From Thiohalocapsa sp. PB-PSB1 (lineage in GTDB: Bacteria > Pseudomonadota > Gammaproteobacteria > Chromatiales > Chromatiaceae), in assembly GCA_016745215.1 (NCBI GenBank), contig CP050890.1, positions 7,829,001 through 7,893,000 on the forward strand: a stretch of DNA of 64,000 nt, given 5' to 3'. The first letter of the stretch is position 1. Each line of letters opens with the position of its first letter. The notes under the pieces were generated by a model that did no database searches, was not told where the DNA came from, and worked only from the letters and a program-made list of their open reading frames with translations. Shown in pieces: positions 17,269 through 25,871 of the stretch. Made by a program: the position numbers and the translations under genes.

Positions 17269-18504
17269 ATGGACGCCCAAACGTGCTTGAGCCGTGAAAT
17301 CAAGCGGGAATTCCCACCCGAGCCGCCGGACATCCAGTTCGAGGTCGCCGATGTCTTCCGCGCCTATGGCGACGACTATCGGCAGACGCACATCCTCACC
17401 CCCCAACAACACAAGGCCATGTCGGACATCGAGAAATGCCGGACCACGGCACTCGGTGGCCACGTCGATGAATGCGACCATTGCGGACACACCGAGATCA
17501 GCTACAACAGCTGTCGCAACCGCAACTGCCCCAAGTGCCGCGGGAGTCAACGAGCGGCCTGGGTCGACGCCCGCGAGCTTGAGCTGTTGCCGATCCAATA
17601 CTTCCACATCGTCTTCACCCTGCCGCATGACCTGATCCCCCTGGCGCGCTACAACCCCGAGCGGGTCTACGGCCTGTTGTTCACGCTCGCCGCCGAGACC
17701 CTCCAAACCTTTGCCCAGAACCTGTGGGACGGCAAACTGGGCATCATCATGGTCCTGCATACCTGGGGCCAGACGCTGAACGACCACCCGCACGTCCACT
17801 GCATCGTCACCGGCGGAGCGCTCAAGAACGACGGCAGCGCCTTCGTGCGCGCCCCCAAGAACTTCCTGTTTCGCGTCGAAGCCCTGTCCAAGGTCTTCCG
17901 GGGCAAGTTCCTCGCCGCCCTGCAAGCACTCTACGATCAAGGCAAGCTGTGCTTGAGCGGACAGCCGGTGCTTGCCACCAAAGCCGGCTGGGAGGCGTTG
18001 CTTCAGGCGCTGTGCAGCCACGACTGGGTGGTCTATGCCAAGCAACCCTTCGACGACCCCGCCCACCTGATGCGCTATCTGGGGCGCTACGTCAACCGCA
18101 TCGCCATCGCCAATCACCGGATTCTCAGCATCGACGAGGGGACGATCACCTTCAAGTATCTTGACAACCGAGAACCCGGCGCGCCGGTCGAGAAGATCAT
18201 GGCACTGCCCGCCGACGAATTCATCCGCCGTTTCCTGGCCCATATCCCGCCGCCGCAATTCCGTCGCATTCGCTATTACGGCATCCTGGCCAACGGTCAC
18301 CGCAAGGACAAGCTCACCACCTGCCGCGCCCGCCTCGGTCTCGACGCCCCCCATCTGCCCTTCATCGCCGACATGGATGCCTTTCTCACCAAACAAGGCA
18401 TCGACTACAGCCTCTGTCCCAAGTGCGGGGAAGGCAAGCTGCGCCAGGTCTACGTCCTCCTGTCGTTTCACGACCCACCGCCCTGTTACCTCGAGGCCGC
18501 GTGA
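17269..18504 (+). CDS. IS91-family transposase in a cassette, type C
   Basis: 411 residues. An N-terminal zinc-binding region (CDHCGHTEISYNSCRNRNCPKC), the HUH motif in LNDHPHVHCIV and the two-tyrosine helix LMRYLGRYVNRIAIANHRI mark a Y2 rolling-circle transposase. Such enzymes nick one strand and move single-stranded DNA. It is oriented with the array and framed by attC cores, starting 97 bp after GTTGGAC. It shares the first 16 bp of its cassette (TTGGACTAAATAAATA) with type A cassettes. Intact reading frame; activity unknown. Confidence 0.92.
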   Translation: MDAQTCLSREIKREFPPEPPDIQFEVADVFRAYGDDYRQTHILTPQQHKAMSDIEKCRTTALGGHVDECDHCGHTEISYNSCRNRNCPKCRGSQRAAWVDARELELLPIQYFHIVFTLPHDLIPLARYNPERVYGLLFTLAAETLQTFAQNLWDGKLGIIMVLHTWGQTLNDHPHVHCIVTGGALKNDGSAFVRAPKNFLFRVEALSKVFRGKFLAALQALYDQGKLCLSGQPVLATKAGWEALLQALCSHDWVVYAKQPFDDPAHLMRYLGRYVNRIAIANHRILSIDEGTITFKYLDNREPGAPVEKIMALPADEFIRRFLAHIPPPQFRRIRYYGILANGHRKDKLTTCRARLGLDAPHLPFIADMDAFLTKQGIDYSLCPKCGEGKLRQVYVLLSFHDPPPCYLEAA

Positions 18505-18741
18505 CATGAATGCTTGCCAATCCGTGCACAGCCGCGGAGCTATCCCCCTGTCTCAGACACCGGAAAACACCCCGTCAAAGCCGCACAAACCCGATTCTCC
18601 GCACGCCGACCCGCGGCAAAACGCCCAAAAAGCGTGCTGTACACCCGAAACTGCCGCACGCATCCCGCCCCATCCCTCCTTGACACTCACCAGCCGATCC
18701 GCTGAAATTCCATAGACCGGCACGTCGTCTGAAAGGCCCAG

Positions 18742-18872
18742 GCCCAACAAGCGCGTTCGAGCTGACAACCGGCGGTCCGTACCATCTGCACCGCCGTGCC
18801 ACAGGCCAGCCTCGGTGGTGCGGGTACCGCCGTGCCAGTCATGCCGGTTGCAACTCAACGCTAACGTTGGAC
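18742..18872 (+). repeat. attC: Long divergent attC of the type C IS91 cassette
   Basis: R'' GCCCAAC and R' GTTGGAC. The arms contain GACAACCGGCGG / CCGGTTGCAAC and a GC-rich internal hairpin. R'' differs by one base from the expected GTCCAAC. At 131 bp it is longer than the other attC families here. Confidence 0.7.
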
Positions 18873-18998
18873 TAAATAAATAACCCCCCACCACCAAAGC
18901 ACGCCAACGCATCAACCGACCGAAGGATGCATCACCACGGGCACGCGAGATCGCCCCCTTCCGCGCCCGCTCTCACGGGAACTGGCTATACTGTAACC

Positions 18999-20236
18999 AT
19001 GTGCAGTCCAGCCATCACCGCCGAAATCCGCCGCGAGTTCCCCGTCGAATATGCTCCACCGCCATTCGAACTGGCCGATGTGGTGCGCATGCATGGCGCC
19101 GCCTACCGCGCCGAGTACCATCCGAGCTTCGAGCAAGGCCGCGCCCTGCACGCCATCGAGACCTGCCGCACCACCGCGCTCGGCGGCCATGTCGATCAAT
19201 GCGACCACTGCGGCCACGTGGAGATCAGCTACAACTCCTGCCGCAACCGCCACTGCCCCAAATGCCGCGCCTCCCAACGCGCCGCCTGGGTCGATGACCG
19301 CGAGCTGGAGCTGTTGCCCATCCAGTACTTCCACCTCGTCTTCACCCTGCCCGAAGACCTCGACCGCCTGGTGCAGTACTGCGATGCCGAGGTCTACGCC
19401 ATCCTCATGCGCAGTGCCGCCGAAACCTTGCAGACCTTTGCCCACAAACTCTGGGACGCCGACCTCGGCATTGTCAGCGTGCTGCACACCTGGGCCAGAC
19501 CTTACAGCTGCACCCGCATGTGCATTGCCTCGTCACCGGCGGCGCATTGAAACGCGATGGCAGCGGTTTTGTGCAAGCGCCGAACAACTTCCTGTTTCCG
19601 GTCCGCGCCCTCTCGCCGGTCTTCCGAGCCATCTTCCTGCGCGAACTCGAAGCCCTGCGCGCCGCCGGCAAGCTCAGCCACTGCCCGCCCGAACTGCACG
19701 ACGAGGCCAACTGGAAGCAACTGCTGATCCGCCTGCACCGCCACGCCTGGGTCGTGTATGCCGAAGCCCCGTTCGACAGCCCCCAGCACCTCATCCGCTA
19801 CCTCGGGCGCTATGTGAATCGCATCGCCATCGCCAACTACCGCATCCTCGCCGTCGATGCCGACGGCGTCGTCTTCCGCTACCGCGACAACCGCGTCAAA
19901 GACCCCGAGAGCCCCGAGGCGCAGAAAACCATGCGCCTGTCCGGGCCGGAATTCATCCGCAGATTCCTGCAACACGTCCTGCCGCCCGGCTTCCACCAAA
20001 TCCGCTACTACGGTCTGCTCGGCGGCAGTCGGCGCAAGGCCAACCTCACCGCCTGCCGCGCCCTGCTCGGCCTCGACCAGCCAGAGGCGCCCTACATCGC
20101 CGACCTCGAGGGCTTCCTCAGCAAACAAACCATCGACCCGAGCCTCTGCCCGAATTGCGGCAAGGGCCACCTACGCCAAGTCTTCCAGATCCTCTCTTTC
20201 CACGACCCACCGGCCGAATACGCTGCCGCAGCCTGA
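18999..20236 (+). pseudogene. IS91-family transposase in a cassette, type A copy 1, frameshifted
   Basis: Same gene as the intact copy at 53081-54319, but one G is missing in the run at about 19493 (GGGG to GGG), so the frame breaks just before the HUH motif. The first part encodes the zinc region and VFTLPED. The second part resumes with HPHVHC-equivalent DNA, then LIRYLGRYVNRIAIANYRI. The cassette boundaries (18867-20630) remain perfect, so it can still be moved by IntI although its transposase is dead. Confidence 0.93.
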
Positions 20237-20505
20237 ATGCCAGTCCCGCGCCCCATTGACTTCGAGACGCCCGCCACCGTCGGGGAAGCCAGCCCTGCGC
20301 CCAGGGTTGTCGGAGCGCTGATAGACCACCCCGAACAGGGAAAAAGGTGCCGCAATCGATTCCAACATCCCGATCGTCGCATGCTCAAATCCCTGCAAAT
20401 CCCCCAAATGCCGCCCGCGCCGTCTATGAAAACCCGATGCAAGGTATTGACAGCGCCTCCGATGCTGGAGAAAAATCCATAGCCAACGCGACGCCAGCGT
20501 CAGTC

Positions 20506-20636
20506 GTCCAACAAATGCATCAGCCGGACGCCCGCGGTTCGTCGTAATTTGCAATTTCAGTGTATGACGCGAGCACAGTCGTGGCGGCTCGTCTTGTGCG
20601 AGACAGCGCGGGCGCCGGCTATGCATAACGTTGGGC
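20506..20636 (+). repeat. attC: Long attC of the type A IS91 cassette
   Basis: R'' GTCCAAC pairs with the cassette's 5' GTTGGAC at 18866; R' GTTGGGC. Outer arms ATGCATCAGCCGG / CGGCTATGCAT, 131 bp in all. The same site recurs at 54589-54719 with a different R' junction. Confidence 0.88.
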
Positions 20637-20665
20637 AATGAAAAAGAAGACGACCTCAAACCAAC

Positions 20666-20920
20666 ATGCCGGAGATATGCCGCTTCTACGGAATTGTCAT
20701 CAGAATGTTCCTCATCGACAGAGAACATCCTCCCCGGCACATCCACATCAAGTACGGAGAGCATCTGGCTGTTATGGAGTTGGAGAATCTCAACGTCGTT
20801 GAAGGCCGTCTCCCCAAACGCTGCCGGCAACTCGTCCGGGAATGGGCGGAAGCTCACCAGCAAGAACTGATCGAAATGTGGGACACTCAGGATTTCCACC
20901 GCGTTGAACCGCTGGAGTAG
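20666..20920 (+). CDS. DUF4160 protein, duplicate cassette
   Basis: Identical in sequence to 7781-8035, including the upstream GTTGGGCAATGAAAAAG. See that entry for family features. This second copy follows the type A transposase cassette, showing a duplicated cassette moved within the array. Confidence 0.85.
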   Translation: MPEICRFYGIVIRMFLIDREHPPRHIHIKYGEHLAVMELENLNVVEGRLPKRCRQLVREWAEAHQQELIEMWDTQDFHRVEPLE

Positions 20921-20922
20921 AA

Positions 20923-21225
20923 ATGAAGCTCGCCGCATTTGAAAGAAGAGTTGGGTTCGAATTTGCGCTTACCTTCGACACCGGCGAGCGCGTTACCGTC
21001 GACCTAGAGCCACTGATCGGCAACTACATCTCGACTGAGGAGTTGAGCACAGGGGAGATCGATCCGGACTGGGGTTGCCTGCAGTTTCACGAGGGCAACG
21101 TCGATATCGAGCCCATCACTTTGTATCGCTACGCCATGGGTTCCACAACAACCACGGGAGCGAGTGCATCAGCAGTCGCCCAACCAGCGCGCCAGCCCGA
21201 CCGCCACCTACCCAGCCGCCGCTGA
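20923..21225 (+). CDS. DUF2442 protein, duplicate cassette
   Basis: Identical to 8038-8340, with the same Ala/Pro/Arg tail read from its attC. Two bases after the DUF4160 stop. Probably antitoxin or toxin partner of the pair; direction of the roles not decided by sequence. Confidence 0.85.
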   Translation: MKLAAFERRVGFEFALTFDTGERVTVDLEPLIGNYISTEELSTGEIDPDWGCLQFHEGNVDIEPITLYRYAMGSTTTTGASASAVAQPARQPDRHLPSRR

Positions 21226-21271
21226 CGCGGGCGGCTGGGCACGTGGCGGCGGGCTGCGCTTGGCGTTGGCA
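21178..21271 (+). repeat. attC: attC site with atypical R'
   Basis: Identical to the attC at 8293-8386 up to the core G, then GTTGGCA, which departs from GTTRRRY at the last two positions. The switch point is exactly at G^TT. Confidence 0.9.
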
Positions 21272-21287
21272 AACGGAGAAACTCAGC

Positions 21288-22241
21288 ATGTCGAGTCACG
21301 AAGCAAGAAAGGCGACATCAAAGCATCTTCTCCACATACTGTTATCCGCGCTGACACTCGTAGCTAGTACTCATGCCAGCGGCAAGTGCATGTCCGTGGA
21401 TGACGCGACTCACCCTTGCAGACACAACGCGGCAGGAGATCGATGGTGCGTAGCCAATAGCCTTCCACCGTTTTCTTTTATTGACGCCTGTCTCGACGAA
21501 AATCACGGATACGCGGCGCCAGGAACAAGGTGGATCCAAATTGCAAGCCGAGCCAACCTAGGCGAAGCACAAGCGCTGGCTCAAGATTACTCTTGGCTGC
21601 CTTACCCGTCTGGCGTTTTCCCAACGGAAAGCGGTTGGTACGCCGTAGTGATTGGTCCAGTTGAAATGCGTGATGCAGAAGAAGTACTTGCGCGCCTTAA
21701 GGGATCATCACGCATCCCTGGTGATTCTTTGCTCTCTCTTGGAAAAAGTTATCTTGCTCATAATTCGCCAGCGGTAGCTAGTACTCAGCGGCAATCCGAA
21801 TCCGCAGACCCCAACGATCTCATGCCAATGCGCATAAGTCTAGATGGGATTGTTTCGGGCAGGAATTCACCCAACGATAAAGGGTTCGGCGCATACGTTC
21901 GAGCACTTGTTGGCAGGTACAGCGTGATATGCGGCGGTTTGCCCCCAGCAGCTCAAGCCCTGCATATGGAGAGTAATTTGCAATCCCTTGCGACGATGTG
22001 GAACCTTTTCGCTGCGAATCTCGACGGTGCGGCACCTGGAATAAGACAACTACCCGGCGGGAAGGAAAATGAGCTTCTGGAGCCAATTTGGATACTTGGC
22101 AGCGAGGATCGCGACAAAATACTCGGAATATATGCCGAGAATACTGCGCAGGCGGTTGCTGACGCTCAAATTCTTGTCGCTACGCAGGGTTGCAATGGCG
22201 CAGTATCCATTATAGAGAACCTTAGCTTAGCTGTTCCCTAG
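21288..22241 (+). CDS. Exported protein with SPOR-like domain
   Basis: 317 residues from ATG 21288 (CGGAGAA upstream). A signal peptide ends about residue 31 (LLSALTLVASTHASG). A Cys-containing segment follows, then a SPOR-like repeat region: TRWIQIASRANLGEAQALAQ, PSGVFPTESGWYAVVIGPVEMRDAEEVLARL. SPOR domains bind denuded peptidoglycan. The C-terminal half (about 180-317) is unassigned. Probably periplasmic. Single gene in its cassette. Confidence 0.6.
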   Translation: MSSHEARKATSKHLLHILLSALTLVASTHASGKCMSVDDATHPCRHNAAGDRWCVANSLPPFSFIDACLDENHGYAAPGTRWIQIASRANLGEAQALAQDYSWLPYPSGVFPTESGWYAVVIGPVEMRDAEEVLARLKGSSRIPGDSLLSLGKSYLAHNSPAVASTQRQSESADPNDLMPMRISLDGIVSGRNSPNDKGFGAYVRALVGRYSVICGGLPPAAQALHMESNLQSLATMWNLFAANLDGAAPGIRQLPGGKENELLEPIWILGSEDRDKILGIYAENTAQAVADAQILVATQGCNGAVSIIENLSLAVP

Positions 22242-22252
22242 CCAATCATATG

Positions 22253-22341
22253 TGCCAACAAACCCGCCAGCCCGACGCCAAACTGCGGCGGGCGCTTCGC
22301 GCGTCGCCGCAGTTTGGCGCGGGCTACGGTTGACGTTGGGC
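22253..22341 (+). repeat. attC: attC site
   Basis: R'' TGCCAAC pairs with the atypical GTTGGCA at 21265, so even the odd core keeps complementarity. R' GTTGGGC. Confidence 0.93.
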
Positions 22342-22372
22342 GCGAACATGCTGATGTCAGAGGGGCCTGCGA

Positions 22373-24397
22373 GTGAAAAAAGTTGACCTTCATATTCACA
22401 CAGTTCCTACAATCAGCGACGCACATTTCATCTTCAGCTTAGATGCATTTCAGCGATACGCTGAGGAATCCGAGCTGGACGCGGTCGCTGTTACCAATCA
22501 CGATACTTTCGATCAACAACAGTTCGAGAGGATTTCTCGAACCCTGACGGCGACAGTATTTCCGGGAATAGAAATAAACCTGGCTAAGGGGCACTTGCTT
22601 CTAATCGGTTGCCCTTCTCAGTTGGAAGACTTCGCGAGAAAAGCTAGTATCGTTGCACAAAAGATCCAATCTGCCACCGACTACCTCTCTGTTTCAGACC
22701 TAAAAGACATTTACGAGGAACTCGACCGCTACTTGCTTATTCCACACTACGAGAAGAAGCCTCCGCTAAGAGGAGATGCACTAAGGGACCTACTGCCCCA
22801 CATCAGCGCCGGAGAGGTTGACAGCGCCAAGAAGTTTGTTCGCGCCATTAAGGACGATTCCAAACCGACGCCCGTTATTTTCAGCGATTCGAGAATGAAG
22901 GAAAATCTGTCGCGCCTACCGATACGACAAACCTTTATCGATTGCGGGGAGTTGTCGATTGAAGCTATAAAAGAGTGTTTGCAGGACAAAGCCAAGGTAG
23001 CGCTTTCCGCAAATGACGGCAATCGCTTGTGGCAAACCCTAGAGAGCGGCCAACACCTATCAACAGGCCTGAACGTCCTGGTCGGAGCTCGTTCGAGCGG
23101 GAAAACTCATACTCTCAACGAAATTAGCAGAACAGTAGAAAATTCAAAATATATAAAGCAATTCTCCCTAGTTCAGCAGAACGAAACAGAATACGCGAGG
23201 AGCTTTGAGAGTGAGGTCGAGAAAAGGCGAAGCATAGTTGTCGACAGCTTCCTCGCGGGCCTTAAGCGAACCACCGATAGCATTATCGAAGTAGACTTGC
23301 TTAGCCGCGAACGAGAAATTGAACGCTACATCGAGACTCTATTAAAATCTGCGGAAGAAACGGATCGGCACGATGCATTTTCCAAGGCCGTACTATTTAG
23401 CGAAGAGCCCTTTCCCTTAGGCAACAACGAAACACTAGAGTCGCTAATTGCATCAGTCAAGCAAATCATAGAAAATGTTGAATTCAAGGAAATAATTGAG
23501 CGTCATGTAGATCGCAGCTCACTCAAAGCCCTGATCTTAGAGCTTATCGAGACGCTTAGAGACAGAGCTAGCGAGAACAAGAAAAAACAAATCGTAAACG
23601 ATATCATTGGAGATGCAAAACAAGGGCTTAGAGTTAGAACGTCCGCCACTCAAGTTGACGATATTGATCTTTATGGCTACGCCCTAGACCAAAAGCGTGT
23701 TGATCGATTTCGAGACATGGTGAATCTTCTTAAGAAAGAACGTGTCATACATGAGCAAAATTTGCAGGGATTCAGAATTGAAGCTAGAAGATCCGCCTTT
23801 GCTGGAGCTGGGGAAATCAAAGAAGTGAGCCGTCGAAAAACTGCATTTAGTGAAGCATTTAGGGAGTACGACGATCCGTACCAATATTTGCAGGCGCTTC
23901 TCGAGAAAGACGATCTTCCACGAGGAGAACTGTACAAGTACTTTATAAAAGTATCCTACAGGATTTTGAATGAAGACGGATTCCAAGTATCTGGGGGCGA
24001 GCGCTCGGAGTTTAGGCTTCTTCAAGAGATCGCAGACGCGCAGAACTATGACATTCTTCTGATTGATGAACCAGAATCTTCATTTGACAACCTGTTTCTA
24101 AAAAGCGATGTGAATCAGATCCTAAAAGCCATCTCAGAGACAATGCCCGTAGTGGTTGTGACACACAACAGTACTGTCGGCGCGTCAGTAGGTGCTGACT
24201 ACGTTCTTTTCTCAAAGAAATCTGTGGAAGACGGAAAAGTTGTGTATCGACTGTATTCCGGCCATCCTACAGACAAGACTTTTTCCTCTGTTGATGGGGC
24301 AACCATCGAAAGCCACGAAGTAATGATGGATTCGCTCGAAGCAGGTTTGTCCACCTATGATCGGCGCAGGCAAAGCTATGAAGCTATTAAAAACTGA
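22373..24397 (+). CDS. PHP-domain/ABC-type ATPase fusion, TrlF-like, putative defence protein
   Basis: 674 residues from a GTG start. An N-terminal PHP phosphoesterase domain (1-220) shows metal ligands: DLHIHT (His7, His9), TNHD (His43), PGIEIN (Glu67) and later IPHYEK. A P-loop ATPase of SMC/ABC type follows: Walker A LVGARSSGKTHT (about 237-248), a long coiled-coil insertion (about 290-500), ABC signature SGGERS (about 540) and Walker B ILLIDEPESSFD (about 563). This layout resembles TrlF-like ATPases found in defence islands. It probably processes nucleic acid or nucleotides under ATPase control. It overlaps a small second gene by 20 bp; both form one cassette. Confidence 0.7.
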   Translation: MKKVDLHIHTVPTISDAHFIFSLDAFQRYAEESELDAVAVTNHDTFDQQQFERISRTLTATVFPGIEINLAKGHLLLIGCPSQLEDFARKASIVAQKIQSATDYLSVSDLKDIYEELDRYLLIPHYEKKPPLRGDALRDLLPHISAGEVDSAKKFVRAIKDDSKPTPVIFSDSRMKENLSRLPIRQTFIDCGELSIEAIKECLQDKAKVALSANDGNRLWQTLESGQHLSTGLNVLVGARSSGKTHTLNEISRTVENSKYIKQFSLVQQNETEYARSFESEVEKRRSIVVDSFLAGLKRTTDSIIEVDLLSREREIERYIETLLKSAEETDRHDAFSKAVLFSEEPFPLGNNETLESLIASVKQIIENVEFKEIIERHVDRSSLKALILELIETLRDRASENKKKQIVNDIIGDAKQGLRVRTSATQVDDIDLYGYALDQKRVDRFRDMVNLLKKERVIHEQNLQGFRIEARRSAFAGAGEIKEVSRRKTAFSEAFREYDDPYQYLQALLEKDDLPRGELYKYFIKVSYRILNEDGFQVSGGERSEFRLLQEIADAQNYDILLIDEPESSFDNLFLKSDVNQILKAISETMPVVVVTHNSTVGASVGADYVLFSKKSVEDGKVVYRLYSGHPTDKTFSSVDGATIESHEVMMDSLEAGLSTYDRRRQSYEAIKN

Positions 24398-24725
24398 GAA
24401 CAGCGGCGGGTATTTCTTACGCGGAGACGGTGAGTATGCGGCAATTGATAAAGTTTCAAAGGGCGACCTGCTCCGGCTAGTCAATCTGACTCTTTCGGAA
24501 GATTATGTTGAGTTCGATGAGTATGACGAGAACAAGATTCAAAACCAAGCTCATCAGGTAATCTATCGTAGTTTGTATCGTAAATTATCTGCACTTAGAG
24601 AGCGCAAGCAAGAATTTGCAGATGAATCAGCCCGCTTGTACCTGGAAGACTACGAGCGGTACAAAGAGGGCGAAGAAGTTAAGGGGGAAAATGCGCTGGG
24701 CGCAATTTCAGCCGTAGCGAGATGA
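24378..24725 (+). CDS. Small partner of the PHP/ATPase protein
   Basis: 115 residues, acidic and helical (LYRKLSALRERKQEFADESARLYLEDYERYKEGEE). Its ATG lies inside the 3' end of the ATPase gene in another frame, so expression is coupled. No known domain recognised. The tight overlap suggests a subunit or regulator of the ATPase. Confidence 0.65.
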   Translation: MKLLKTENSGGYFLRGDGEYAAIDKVSKGDLLRLVNLTLSEDYVEFDEYDENKIQNQAHQVIYRSLYRKLSALRERKQEFADESARLYLEDYERYKEGEEVKGENALGAISAVAR

Positions 24726-24732
24726 AGAATTC

Positions 24733-24822
24733 GCCCAACAAGTCCACCAGCTCCGACGCCAAACTGCGGCCTTCGCTCTCGCTCACGCCGCAGTTTGGTG
24801 CGGGCTGTGGTTGACGTGCGGC
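24733..24822 (+). repeat. attC: attC site with degenerate R'
   Basis: R'' GCCCAAC pairs with GTTGGGC at 22335. The R' reads GTGCGGC instead of GTTRRRY. The lost TT should block recombination here, fusing this cassette with the following genes. Confidence 0.85.
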
Positions 24823-24829
24823 CCACACA

Positions 24830-25489
24830 ATGTCTGAAACAGAGAACAGGATGAGCAACGAACCACCGGAAGACTTGTGTGTTGGGGCAGACACGGAATA
24901 CAAGATTGTTCGGGACGAAATCTTGTTTCGCCTCCGAATGCGCCAGAACATAATCTCGACCACGCTTACATTAGCAGGAGTCTTTCTTGCTATCGGTCTA
25001 AAGTTCAATACCGTTGCCGGTATTTATGCTCATCTAGCAGCGTTTTTAGCTCTCAACTGGGCACAAAACGATTTTCGCATACGAGATCTCGCACGATACA
25101 TTCGGGAATGCCTCGAACCGTGCTTGCCATCATGCCGTTGGGAATCATATGTACACAATATCCGTGGACTATATTCGATCAATTCCTGGGAAGCCGTTGT
25201 TCTCTCTCATGGTGGTATTTTCCTTCTTACGCAGATCCTGTCCACACTGTTAACAGTAATAGGGTTAACAGAATCAGAAAACACACAAAGCCCACCAATG
25301 CTCTTATTTATCTCAGCGCTAGTAGCCATAGATTTAGGGTCGATGGTGGCAGTAGCGATAATCATTCAACGTTCTTACGGCGCCTACGATCACCGCGAAT
25401 CCTCCCGAGTGCTGAATGATAAACATGACAGTGGTCGCCGACGAGGAAAAAATGCGGGACATCAAGTGGACAAACTAGGTACAAAGTAA
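24830..25489 (+). CDS. Hypothetical polytopic membrane protein
   Basis: 219 residues with about four hydrophobic segments: near 43-58 (STTLTLAGVFLAIGLK), 62-78 (GIYAHLAAFLALNWA), 127-145 (HGGIFLLTQILSTLLTVIG) and 155-175 (MLLFISALVAIDLGSMVAVA). The C-terminal tail is basic. Not recognised. An alternative ATG exists at 24851. Confidence 0.6.
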   Translation: MSETENRMSNEPPEDLCVGADTEYKIVRDEILFRLRMRQNIISTTLTLAGVFLAIGLKFNTVAGIYAHLAAFLALNWAQNDFRIRDLARYIRECLEPCLPSCRWESYVHNIRGLYSINSWEAVVLSHGGIFLLTQILSTLLTVIGLTESENTQSPPMLLFISALVAIDLGSMVAVAIIIQRSYGAYDHRESSRVLNDKHDSGRRRGKNAGHQVDKLGTK

Positions 25490-25703
25490 AGCGGCGGTCA
25501 AGAATCGGAAAGGTCAAGACGGATACTGAAACTGTGCATCTTGGATTGGGGTAGCTTCCCTATCCCCGGCACTCCCGAGCAATTGAAGTTGCCTAATCGC
25601 AGTATCTAGCCCCGGGCTACAGCCGACTGCCCAATGGACCCTCGCCTCGCATGCGCCTTTTCGCTCAGCGCCAGTAAATTATGGCTAGAATAGGGATTGG
25701 TAC
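25490..25703. other. Gene-less stretch
   Basis: No gene, attC or clear repeat seen between the membrane protein and the short open frame at 25704. Confidence 0.5.
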
Positions 25704-25871
25704 GTGAAATTCTCCTTTTCAAAGAAGTGGACCGTTTTCGCCACACTATTCTTAATTCCAGTCGTAGTGGCGGTGGTTGCAGACAAACTTGTTCATATCG
25801 ATATACTTAGACGCTGTATAAAAACTATTTTCTTTAATGTTCGACCTAAACAACGCAATAAATTCGGATAG
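25704..25871 (+). CDS. Short hydrophobic frame, possible 5' end of the gene split by IS5
   Basis: 55 codons from GTG: a basic start (KFSFSKKW), one membrane segment (TVFATLFLIPVVVAVVADK) and a basic tail, ending at TAG exactly where the IS5 element begins. It could be the N-terminus of the gene that continues at about 26790, which opens without a start and carries a second membrane segment. Alternatively it is a free-standing small protein. Confidence 0.4.
   Translation: MKFSFSKKWTVFATLFLIPVVVAVVADKLVHIDILRRCIKTIFFNVRPKQRNKFG

Noticed and set aside
17254..18507. 417-codon open frame on the minus strand
   Set aside because: It lies antisense to the IS91 type C transposase, whose zinc, HUH and tyrosine motifs are clear. 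The antisense product has no recognisable pattern and mirrors the GC-rich codon positions.
19051..20259. 402-codon frame, Pro/Arg/Ser-rich, on the plus strand
   Set aside because: A shifted frame of the type A transposase; low-complexity composition from GC-rich third positions. It is open only because of codon bias.
18867..20630. Type A unit as an ordinary IS91 insertion
   Set aside because: Both ends of both copies fall on G^TT with matching R''/R', and the sequence includes a complete attC, which ordinary IS91 elements lack. Kept as a cassette, with the alternative noted in the finding.
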